This document shows positions 35,719 through 46,169 of a stretch of DNA of 64,000 bases, piece after piece. Both the position numbers and the translations under genes were made by a program. The notes under the pieces are model-generated. The model was not told where the DNA came from and did no database searches. It saw only the letters and a program-made list of their open reading frames with translations. Positions within the stretch are counted from its first letter, which is position 1, and each line of letters begins with the position of its first letter. The DNA is from Diphasiastrum complanatum (Eukaryota; Streptophyta; Lycopodiopsida; Lycopodiales; Lycopodiaceae): positions 63,394,523 to 63,458,522 of the forward strand of contig CM055095.1 of the NCBI GenBank assembly GCA_029204225.1, in the 5' to 3' direction.

Positions 35719-36413
35719 TGTTAAAAATTCACAATTCTAGCTTGACTAGTTTTGGTCATATGACTTGTAAATAGTTAGATGGTCATGATGTGGCTTGTCA
35801 CACGTGCCAAATAGCATAGGATTCCATTCATAAGGATGTTCTCAAGTAGACCTAAGTGTTAGAACCTTTGGAATGAGTCCAAATTATGCTTAGATACAAG
35901 GGAGAAAAAATAGGAGCTATTTTTGGTAATTTTTGCATTGTTGAGGGATCTCCAAGATTCCAACCCTAACTTGGTAGGGATGAAAGATCCACCAAAATTA
36001 GCATTAGGGATAGGTTTAGGGCTACTCATACCTGCCCAAAACCGTGATGGATCATGTATATATAGGTGATGATATCTCACCAAAATCAATCAAGCAATTT
36101 CATGATTTTTCTCTCATAATGGTGCAATTGCTCTCTATGTTCATAATTGTTTGAGTACTTGTGATTACTAATGATTATAGGATTGAATGTAGGTCTGGTG
36201 TACAGTACTCAGACTGTGGGAGGCCGTACTTTCACACGTGTGAAGCCTTCTTCAAGGATTTGGGCCATTTAGTGAGGTTCAAGCATAGATTTTTGATGGA
36301 TTTTGGTGGTTCAACTTGTGCTAATCTTATGAAATCATAATATATTGTTTCCCTCATCATTTCAAGTGTTTTAGGATCCTTATTTGCTGTAATTTTTACA
36401 TGGTATCATAGCC

Positions 36414-37210
36414 TAAAGGTTGAAATGAGCTAAATCCTTGTTTTCATTCAATTTGATCACAATTTTTGATCTAAATCTTGTGTAGATTGGATATTAGCAT
36501 CTAGTATTGATTCTAGAACTCAAAGTGAGTCAAATACATTGGAGATTAGTGTTGTGTGACTTCATTTGCAGGTGTTTAGGTGTCTAAAACCAGAGGCAAA
36601 GTTGAATTCAATTCACATTACCAAGATAGCAAGTTTTGCTTGCTCCAAGCATTGATTTCTAAGCGAGTTTTGGAGGTGATTTCATAGAGGAGGCTTTCTA
36701 GCATTCAAGGAGAGGGAAGATCAGAGTTTTGGGGACTCTTAAAGGCTGTTCTAAGGTGTAGTAGGCACCTCCTAAAGTGATTTAGATTCAGTCCAACCAT
36801 TGCTTGACTTATGCACCAAATTAGATCAATTTTTCATCAATTTTGATCATTTTTTGCTTGTGATTGGATAGTAGATTGTGTTGCATCCTCATTAAGTTCC
36901 ATTTAGATCTCTTACAAGTGATTTTGGAAGTATATTACGTTGCTGAAATTCACTCTTGATCAGATAGTTTGGAAGCTTTAATGTTCTTTATAGAAAGAGG
37001 GGCAATTCTACTAGTATTGTCTACTTCAATCAAGCAAGTGCATTGTTTCTAGTATTCTATGATTTGATTTTGTTAGAGATCATTCTTAGATCTTTATAGG
37101 AAGTCTATTACTGATCTTTTCAGGTCCCTAAGAAGTGGGATAAGGTAGACCTTCAATCAAATCAATAGAAGTAGCCTTCATTTGTGTCAAGTCCTTGATT
37201 AGGAGACTAG
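36414..37210 (+). other. Leader of element B1
   Basis: About 800 bp, non-coding, between the primer site and the gag ATG at 37211. Confidence 0.8.
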
Positions 37211-40200
37211 ATGGCATCTATAAATGCATATCTTTTGGATACTAATGAAAGGCTCAACAAAACTAACTATTCCATATGGAAAGTTAGAATGGAATCTATC
37301 ATGATCATGCAAGATCTGATGGAAATTGTAAATGGTAAGGAGGGTGAACCTATTCATCCTCAAGAAAAAGCCAAATACATCAAGAGGTGCAATGTTGCAC
37401 TACATTGCATAAAAATGAATGTTGCAAATGAACTCTTAAGAGAGGTAGGAGATTGCACTTCAGCTCAAGATGCTTGGGAGACTTTGCAAAAGGTCTATGA
37501 ATCCAAGAACCAAACTAGAATGTTAGCTTTGAAGAATCAAATCTATAGAAGCTATCAAAAGAAAGGAGAGAGTGCACATACTTTTGTCCTAAGAGTAAAG
37601 GAATTGAACAAAGAGCTAGCCTTTATAGGTGACTCTATCAAGGATGAAGAGCTTGTTCAACTCATATTGAATGGACTAAGCTTTGAATTTGACAATTTGG
37701 TTCAGGGATATGCAATTATGGGTAAGCTACCCATACTTGAAAAACTCCAAGGCACACTCATGGCCGAGGAATCAAGAAGGAGCCAAATGCAAGAGAGGAT
37801 GGATAGGCTTTCCATCCAAGGTGGAGATGACCAAGCTCTCTTCACCAAAGGCAAAGGCAAGTCCAAAGGCAAAGGATCAACATTCAAGAAGTCTACAAAG
37901 CTTGAGGATCAAGAAGGACCCCCAAAGGCATCTCCATCAACCACCAAAGTCAAGAAGGACAAATCAAAGGTGAAGTGCTACTATTGTAGCAAGATGGGGC
38001 ATTATGCCTCGGAATGCTTCAAGATGAAGCAAGATCAAATCCAAGCCAACATGAGCAAAGAGGAGGAGGAGGAGAGTTCACATGAGGACTCTCTCATGAC
38101 GTCCATATTTTCTTCAACAAGCTTCAAAGGAGAAGATCCTTGGTGGATTGACTCGGGTGCTAGTTCACACATGACTAGTAAAAGGGAGTTTTTCTCTTCT
38201 CTCTTATCTTATGATGGACATATAAAGTCTATCTATACAGCAAATGATGAATCTTGTAAGATTGAAGGAGTTGGTAGCATTCCCCTTTGCTTAGGATCTT
38301 CCAAAAAGATCAACATCGAAGGTGTTTTGTACATTCCTACAATAACAAAGAATCTACTAAGTGTTGGCCAAATGGTAGACAATGGTTTCAATGTTGACTT
38401 TGCTTCAAATGAATGTTTCATCAAGAATAAGGGTAAGATAGTGGCTAAGGGCACTAGACTTGGCAAACTTTATAAGTTGGATGCATTTGTGGATACTAAT
38501 GTTGTCATGTTGGCCGAGAAGAGCAAGATATCTACCTTTACTTTATGGCACAAAAGACTTGGACATGTCAACTCGGGTTCCATGGAGGCTATGATCAAGG
38601 AGGAGTATGCTTTAGGCCTAACAAGGTCTATTGGGAAGGAAGACAAGGTTTGTGAAGCTTGTGCCTTATCCAAGGCACATAAGAAGGTGTTTCCTAACTC
38701 CATCACAAAGTCATCTCATCCTCTTGAAATCATACACTTGGATGTGCACATTGCTAGCACCTAATCTAATGGAGGTTCATCCATGTTTTTAACCTTCATT
38801 GATGACTACTCAAGATATTGTTGGGTGTTCTTACTTTCCTTCAAGTCTCAAGTATTTGATACTTTTGTAAAGTTCAAGTTGTTTGTGTAAAAGCATCATA
38901 ATCATAGCATCAAGATTCTTAGAAGTGACAATGGTGGAGAATTCATCTCCAATGAGTTCAAGGCCTTTTGTGAGGAGGAAGGGATCAAGAAAGAGACTTC
39001 TTGTCCTTACACTCCTCAACAAAATGGAGTTGCTGAAAGAAGGAATAGAACATTATGTGAATGTTCTAAGGCTTTAAGATTAGATGCTTCTTTGCCCAAA
39101 TCCTTTTGGGGTGAGTCTCTTGTATGTGCAAACTACTTGATGAATAGGGTGTCTTGCAAAGCAATTGAAGGCAAAACTCCTTATGAGATGTTGTATGGAA
39201 AGAAACCCAATCTTAATCACTTGAAAGTTTTTGGGTGTATATGTTATGTGCATGTGCCATTGGAAACAAGAACCAAGGAAGATCCATCTTCCACAAGAGG
39301 GATCATGCTTGGATATGCAAGCTCAAGCAAGGGCTACAAAGTCTATCTCCCATCCTTGAACAAATTTGTTGTTTCAAGGGATGTCATCTTTGATGAACAT
39401 CATATGCATATGCTTGAAGAAGGCTCAAGTGCTCCAACAATCAAGAAGAAGATGGCCGAGGAGCAAGATCTTGGTTTTGAGGAGGAGCTCATGGAGGAGC
39501 AAGCACCAAACCCACCTATCACACCAAGGAGATCTTCAAGGGCAAAAGTGGAGCCATCAAGGCTCACATATCAAGGCAAAGGACAGCAAGTTGAGGGTAT
39601 CTCATCCACTTCTTATGCTTTATCTAGTTTTGAAGAACCGTCTAATGTTGAAGATGCATTGAACTCCAAAGAATGGTATAAAGCTATGTTGGATGAGTAT
39701 GATGCCTTGATTGAGAATGAAACTTGGTTGCTTGTTGAGAGACCTCAAAGGAATGTAATAGGATGCAAGTGGGTCTTCAAGCTTAAGTTGAATGCAAATG
39801 GGAGTGTTAACAAACATAAAGCAAGATTAGATGCAAAAGGTTATGCTCAAGAGAGAGGGATAGACTATGAGGAAACTTTTGCACCCGTGGCCAAGATGGT
39901 CACAATAAGACTAATCATTGCACTTGCATCACATTTTGGATGGATTCTATGTCAAATGGATGTCTCTAATGCTTTCTTGAATGGCTTTTTGGAAGAGGAT
40001 ATCTATATGGAGCAGCCACAAGGGTTTATCAAGCATGGAATGGAGAACAAAGTATGCCATCTCCAAAGAAGCATCTATGGCTTGAAGCAAGCCTCGAGAT
40101 CTTGGAATTCAAGACTACATTGCTATCTTATTTCACTTTCTTTTGTCCAAAGTGAATATGATCCCACTCTTTACATTAAGTTTGATGATGTTGGTATTGT

Positions 40201-41179
40201 ACTTTTACTCATTTATGTAGATGACATCATCATTAGTGGAAATAGTGTTGATGGTATTGAAAAAATCAAGATAGATCTATCCTTAGAGTTCAAGATGGTA
40301 GATCTAGGGTGTCTTCACTTCATCTTAGGCATAGAAGTACTTAGAGGGTCTGATTTTATCTTTATAAGTCAAGTAAACTATGCTCAAAGTCTTTTGAGGA
40401 AGTTTAAGATGGAAGTATGCAAAAGTGTTGACACACCAATGGAGCAAGATGTAAAAGTGCCAAATGAAGATGATGAAAGATCCTTCATGGACATCACTTT
40501 GTTTAGGCAACTTATAGGTTCCTTAATGTGGATCACTATAACTAGACCAGATCTTAGCTTTAGTGTATGTAGGTTGAGCCAATCCATGCAAAAGCCATTG
40601 AATATCCATTGGAAAAGGGGTAAGAGGATTCTAAGATACATCTCGGGTACATTGGATTTTGGGATTCTATATAGAGGAGATGTGATTAACCTTCATGCAT
40701 TTAGTGATTCAGATTTTGCAGGGGACAAAAGGGATAGGAAATCAACAAGTGCCTATTCAACTTTCATAGGAGAAGGTGTGGTTTCATGGCTTTCAAAAAA
40801 GTAAGAAACTATATCTCTATCTTCAACCGAGGCCGAGTACAAAGCTTTGACAACCACTACAAAGGAGGTACTTTGGATCAAGAGATTATTGGTGGAACTA
40901 AATATCATGGATTCAGATGAGGCACCAATCATCTACAATGACAATATATCAGCCCAACACATTGCATCTAACCCAATCTTCCATGCAAGATCTAAGCACA
41001 TTGAGATATGCCATCACTTTGTGAGAGAAATGGTGCAAGCCAAGGAGATTGCTTTGGAGCATGTTCCAAGCAATGAATGTGTAGCTGATCTACTTACTAA
41101 ACCACTTCAAAAGACACCTTTTATGAAGTTCAGATCATCACTTGGAGTGATTAGTAAAGCAATGATTGAGCCAAGCTAG
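37211..41179 (+). pseudogene. Copia gag-pol polyprotein of B1 with three nonsense codons
   Basis: One frame of 1322 codons starts at the gag ATG (MASINAYLLDTNERLN). Domains: UBN2-type gag (about 1-230); CCHC knuckle CYYCSKMGHYASEC (about 257); protease DSGASSHMT (about 313); pre-integrase HKRLGH (about 446); integrase with [17 protein letters not shown] and QNGVAERRNRTL; RVT_2 with YVDD (about 1002); RNase H with SDSDFAGD and STEAEYK; the end reads LLTKPLQKTPFMKF. Three TAA codons interrupt it, at 38762-38764 and 38888-38890 in the integrase and 40802-40804 in RNase H. B2 has AAA, GAA and CAA at those places, so each is a single substitution. No frameshift is seen. With near-identical LTRs, the copy was probably mobilised with help, or died very recently. 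Confidence 0.93.
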
Positions 41180-41880
41180 ATAGTGAGGAGGAGTGTTAAA
41201 AATTCACAATTCTAGCTTGACTAGTTTTGGTCATATGACTTGTAAATAGTTAGATGGTCATGATGTGGCTTGTCACACGTGCCAAATAGCATAGGATTCC
41301 ATTCATAAGGATGTTCTCAAGTAGACCTAAGTGTTAGAACCTTTGGAATGAGTCCAAATTATGCTTAGATACAAGGGAGAAAAAATAGGAGCTATTTTTG
41401 GTAATTTTTGCATTGTTGAGGGATCTCCAAGATTTCAACCCTAACTTGGTAGGGATGAAAGATCCACCAAAATTAGCATTAGGGATAGGTTTAGGGCTAC
41501 TCATACCTGCCCAAAACCGTGATGGATCATGTATATATAGGTGATGATATCTCACCAAAATCAATCAAGCAATTTCATGATTTTTCTCTCATAATGGTGC
41601 AATTGCTCTCTATGTTCATATTTGTTTGAGTACTTGTGATTACTAATGATTATAGGATTGAATGTAGGTCTGGTGTACAGTACTCAGACTGTGGGGGGCC
41701 GTACTTTCACACGTGTGAAGCCTTTTTCAAGGATTTGGGCCATTTAGTGAGGTTCAAGCATAGATTTTTGATGGATTTTGGTGGTTCAACTTGTGCTAAT
41801 CTTATGAAATCATAATCTATTGTTTCTCTCATCATTTCAAGTGTTTTAGGATCCTTATTTGCTGTAATTTTTACAATATA

Positions 41881-42360
41881 GAGGTGAGCATTCAGAAAAG
41901 CTTCAATGTCCAATGTGTAACGCTTCACGATTTCGAGATGACGTACAAGGGGATAAAGTGCCACGAAAAGTGTTACGACATTTTTCAATTATTGAAGACC
42001 AATGGCCTGAGTTTAAAAACGAATCTCGTAATTTGAGATTTGGCCTTGCTATGGATGGCGTAAATCCTTTTAACGTTCAAGCGTCAACTTGGTCCACATG
42101 GCCAATTGTGCTCGTTAATTATAACATACCTCCATGGTTGAGTATTAAAACGGGACACTTGTTATTAGCTTTATTGATTCTAGGTAAGTACAAGGCCAAG
42201 AACATGGATGTGTATCTCTTGCACCTTTGGTCAATGAATTGTGCATTCTTTGGAATGGTATTCACGCTTATGACATCTCGAGATCTTTACAACAATGGAA
42301 CTTCGTTGTTCGTGGAATTCTAATGTGGACGATGCATGACTACCCCAGTTTAAGCAAATG
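41881..42360 (+). pseudogene. CACTA transposase, TNP2 middle part
   Basis: Directly after the B1 target duplication the TNP2 frame resumes: CPMCNASRF (zinc-type pair), then FRNLRFGLAMDG-like RNLRFGLAMDGVNPF, STWPIVLVNYNIPPW and DVYLLHLW, all classical TNP2 blocks. After about 42240 the conserved reading (DISRSLQQWNFVVRGILMW) is in a different frame from the preceding block, so there is a frameshift here. An AT-rich intron-like gap follows to 42458. Confidence 0.88.
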
Positions 42361-42458
42361 TTCAAGTATTGATATAATGAATCTAATTCATTTTAGGGTT
42401 TAATGTTTGAGTATATTTAACTAAGCTTATGTTTAATTTGGTTTATGAACTTATGCAG

Positions 42459-43200
42459 GTTTAACCACATCGGGTTACAACGCATGTTATATTTGTGGAC
42501 CACTTTTGGAGGGTCGACATAGCACAGATATGTTAACAAAAGTGGTGTACGAAAATCATCGCAAATACTTGCCACCTGATCATCCTTTTCAAAGGTTGAA
42601 TAGGCGATTTTTTGGAGGGCGAGGAGATAATCCTCTAACTACACCACCACCCCCACGCATGGGAGTAGCGGAATGGCATGGTGAATGGCTCAAACATCAC
42701 GACATTAATTCTTCATAGAATGAATCCATTGATGATATGAAACGGTTGTCTATTTTTTATAAATTACCCTATTGGAGAAATTTATTGATAAATCATCTAT
42801 TGGATCCTATGCACATATTCAAAAATGTTGGTGAATCCTTATGGAACCCCATCATTGGCATAAAAGACAACTTCGCAGCTCATAAAGATGTACAAGCGGC
42901 CGATGTGAAAAGACCATATTGGATTCAATACACCGAAGGTGGAGATGAGATTTTACCTAGCGTGTCATGGATTCTTACAAAAGAGTAGCTCTCATATGTT
43001 AAACGTATCATAAAACAAATGAGAACTCCAACAGGCTATGCACATTTTTTATGCAAATCATTTAAAAAAGATGATAAATTAAGTGGATTGAAATCACATG
43101 ATTGGCATAAGATGTTGCAATTCATACTTCCACTTTCTATTTGAGGTCTCTTCAACGATGACTTATGAAATACGCTGTACAATTTGTCATTGATGAATAG
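42459..43200 (+). pseudogene. CACTA transposase, TNP2 end and DUF4218 start
   Basis: Begins after an acceptor (ttatgcag) with TSGYNACYICGPLLEG, then YLPPDHPFQRLNRRF; an in-frame stop at about 42718; KRLSIFYKLPYWRNLLINHL and DPMHIFKNVGES, the C-terminal TNP2 motif (usually LPYW...LDVMHIEKNV). The DUF4218 part follows with GLKSHDWHKMLQFILPLSI. Further stops at about 42986 and 43141 confirm decay. Confidence 0.88.
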
Positions 43201-43630
43201 GTTTGTATAATTTTTTAAGCACTTGTATAAATCTGTGTTATTTTCAATATTTTTATGTGTTAAACAACCTAATGTACTATCAATCTTGCATGTGGATTTC
43301 CTCAAAAGAAATAAAAAATTGTGAATTGGATTCCATGAAAGTCCAAATGATCGAAATGATATGTTTTTTGGAAAGAGATTTTTCAACTTCCTTTTTGGAT
43401 ATACAAGTTCATCTTCTAGTGCATTTGGTCGAAGAAGTATTAATTGCAAGACCTGTGCACACGAGATGAAAGTTCTACCTTGAGCACTTTATGAAAGTTT
43501 TGAAGGGCTTCGTGAGACAAGGCAAGGGCAGAAGGTAGCATTGTAGAAAGTTGGCTTGTATAGGAATCTTTGTTTTATATCACCGAAATAATCTCACAAT
43601 TGCATCCTGCAAGTCCAAAAATGTGGTGTG
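43201..43630 (+). pseudogene. CACTA transposase, DUF4218 part
   Basis: After an intron-like gap, the frame opening near 43290 reads MICFLERDFSTSFLDIQVHLLVHLVEE and then, past a stop, EHFMKVLKGFVRQ, matching the DUF4218 core (FPPSFFD...HLxVHL...MKxLKGxV). DUF4218 is found C-terminal to TNP2 in plant CACTA transposases; its biochemical role is unknown. Confidence 0.82.
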
Positions 43631-44082
43631 AAAAAGAAGATAAACGTGTAAAGGGTGAAGTACCACAAGGAAATGGTGTGCAAAAGAGACTTTCACCTCG
43701 ATTAAAAGAGAAAATTGACATATTCATATTATATAATTGTGGACAAATGGAAAAGTGGATTTCAAGGATGAAGAAGTTAAAAAGAAAAGAAACATAACAT
43801 TGAAACGAAGAAGAAATATCAATCGAAGAAGAAGGAGGGCGTTGGAGAACGATGAACCTTTGGAGCCTTTATCTTGAAAATGCTCTCGTGAATGAGTTTT
43901 TGATACGATGCTAAAAGCATCCAAAAATGGAGAAGAAGTGACCAAATTAGAATGGGAATTTGTTTGTGGATGTGGATGGAAGGTTAGTGTAATATTGTTT
44001 TTGTGAAGTTTTGTTTTTGTACTACTCAATATATGAATAGTATTTCTAATTACACACATTTGTTTTTTTTTGTGTGTTTTAG
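43631..44082. other. CACTA gene spacer between DUF4218 and DUF4216
   Basis: Lysine- and glutamate-rich short open frames (for example 43570-43797) and a T-rich run before an acceptor at 44082. It is probably intron plus poorly conserved linker codons; no motif is recognised. Confidence 0.45.
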
Positions 44083-44869
44083 TATATATCATACACTGCC
44101 ATGTGGGCATATAGACACCAATACCGTGTTGAGAGAGTTGACAACAAGCGACGTACATATGATTGTGGTATAATGGCTAACTTTCAACAAGAGAGTCGTT
44201 CTAGTGTGAGGGACCCTAATGTCATTTCGGACGACCTAGACTATGTCGGCACATTGCAACATATTTATGAGGTCAACTACGAGACTAACGACAAATACTT
44301 TATTTTTGACGTACAATGGTTCAAGGTCATCTATCATGGAAACAACGCCACAATTAGAAATGATAACTCAAAGTTTTTTCAAATCGACTCAACAAAATGT
44401 ATATCGATGGACTCTCATGACACTTTAGTATTGCCATGACATTGCGAACAAGTGAGACTCTAAAATTTCAATGTCATTAATATTCGCAATCCAATTATTT
44501 ATGTATCAATCTTATAAAACTAACTCAAATTTTTTTAATTCTTTGGCAGATTATATTCCATCCAGATCGAATAGACCCAAGATGGTGGTATGTGATCCAA
44601 CTTAATGCAAGAAAACAACGTGTGTTTGAAGGAAAAGATATTGTTGAATTGGATACACACGACGAACCACCACCCAATTTTGGTGACGTTTTGGAAGAAC
44701 CTGAACCACTCATCCAAACTCCAAATGATGTCGAAATGATGGGAGAAGAAGGTACAAATGGAAATGATGAGATTCTTACGATCGTACAAGACCAAATTGG
44801 GGATAATTTGAGGCCCCACCTTTGGATGAGATAGAATTAGAAGAAGAGGAGATTGAAGATGAGGGTAGC
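44083..44869 (+). pseudogene. CACTA transposase, DUF4216 exons
   Basis: The exon starting at 44083 encodes MWAYRHQYRVERVDN, TYDCGIMANFQQESRSS and YVGTLQHIYEVNYETNDKYF with FDVQWFKV, the DUF4216 pattern (Y-G-L--I-E--Y-----VLF-C-W). A second exon (acceptor ttggcag at 44549) gives IIFHPDRIDPRWWYVIQL, the DUF4216 C-terminal block, then an acidic tail with polyglutamate. The tail is interrupted at 44870 by element K and ends at 50258. Homologous sequence lies inverted at 55375-55955. Confidence 0.85.
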
Positions 44870-45789
44870 TGTTGCGCCGGCGCCTCAAAGGGCGCTGGGA
44901 CTTGAGCGGTTTCCCCAATACGCGCTTAAGTCTAACATTCATCCATCATGCACTTACGTAAAAGCCAACTCAGAATCGTAACAAGCTTAACCATTCAGAC
45001 TTAAGAAAACTGGAATCCCAACCAACCCGAAAGCCAACTCAGAATCCGTTCCCAAAAGGTAACCAAAGGCAAAGACAAGCCACACATGAAACCCAAGGCA
45101 TAGTGGTCGCCAAACTGACCAATTGGCATAGCGGCAAGCCCCATGTCGATGACAGGGACCCTTAGGCGCCAGCGACGCAAAAAGGTTGTAGTAAGGGTCC
45201 TTCCACTTGGACCAGTCCCGGAGGCGAAACCGAAATGGTAATCATCCCCAAGGATCAACTTTATTAGATTTGGAAGAGGTTACATTCATACATAGACTGA
45301 CCGGTCTCGGGGCCACCAACACGTGCTGGGCATTGTGCCTGGCTCGTGCTGGTAGAGGGAGCTGAGACCTGGCGACTGGATTCCTGGCGCTGGTTGAGCT
45401 GCCCAAGTTTCTGTCTGCCGGACTCCCCCTATAGTTCTGCTGTGATTCGGCGCACCCCCTCTGGTTTGAAACATAGTGCTTTCTGGTAAAGCACGCTTTT
45501 TAGGACTTAGTTTTTATTTTGCTGATTAAGCCTGGCAAGCCTGGCAGAATCAGTCTGGCTCCCGGACATGGGTCCCGGGAGCCGTCCCGGCGGCCGAATC
45601 AACCTGCTTTCCTGACTAGGCCATGACTCGAGCTCCAGAGCTAGCTCATGACTTTGTGACTACTTGACTGGCTCACCACAGGTCGGAGGCTCAGTCCTTG
45701 ACATTCTAACTTGCTCTGGGACCTTAGGGAGTGTCACCCCTTTGAGTCTTACAGGGCACGCTGGGTGCACCCAAGTCAGCTTTACAACA
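44870..45789 (-). repeat. 3' LTR of element K
   Basis: Left copy; matches 49216-50136 over its length. It contains a short hairpin, gtgctttctggtaaagcac (about 45475). Confidence 0.93.
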
Positions 45790-46169
45790 TCCTCCCCTCG
45801 TTTGAGAAAGCTGATGTCCTCATCAGGGCCAAACTAGAACCTAAGACTCATGGCACGGGCTTTATTCACCGGCCAGACTTTAGTCACATATACAAGGGCA
45901 CGGGCTTGATTCACCGGCCAAAGGAAACCAACTGTAAAGCAGAGTAATGATATTGTGTTTTACACCCAGCACAGGAAAAGTGTGGATCTAGTTCACTTAC
46001 GTAAAACCTGTGTGAAGCTGCTGCACTTAGACATCAAACTGAAGCTCACTCCTCAATGAGAAATGCGGCTTACTTTATTAGCATGAAAGAAAAAGGATGG
46101 ACAAATCTTTACTCACGGCTCCCTTAAGCCTCAGATATGTCGTTGTCGTCGCACATCTGGATGAGTCCC
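45790..46169 (-). other. 3' untranslated segment and polypurine tract of element K
   Basis: Non-coding, between the gag-protease stop and the left LTR; it ends with the polypurine tract. It contains a short repeated phrase (cacgggctt..attcaccggcca at about 45854 and 45899). Confidence 0.7.

Larger units (their letters stand above)
35719..41875 (+). mobile_element. Full-length copia element B1
   Basis: A 6157-bp element flanked by the perfect target duplication atata (35714-35718 and 41876-41880). LTRs are 35719-36400 and 41194-41875, both 682 bp, with about six differences seen by eye (about 99% identity), so it inserted recently. Primer site tggtatcatagcc at 36401-36413 differs by one base from the initiator-Met form. 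Polypurine tract gaggaggag precedes the 3' LTR. TATA-like tatatata is near 36057 and ttcacacgtgtgaa at 36231-36244. It lies within the TNP2 exon of the CACTA gene, in the same orientation. Confidence 0.96.

Noticed and set aside
45001-45474. Open frames in the K LTRs (e.g. 45001-45258, 45286-45474, 49348-49605)
   Set aside because: They recur only because the LTR is duplicated, fall on either strand, and have no domain; treated as chance frames.
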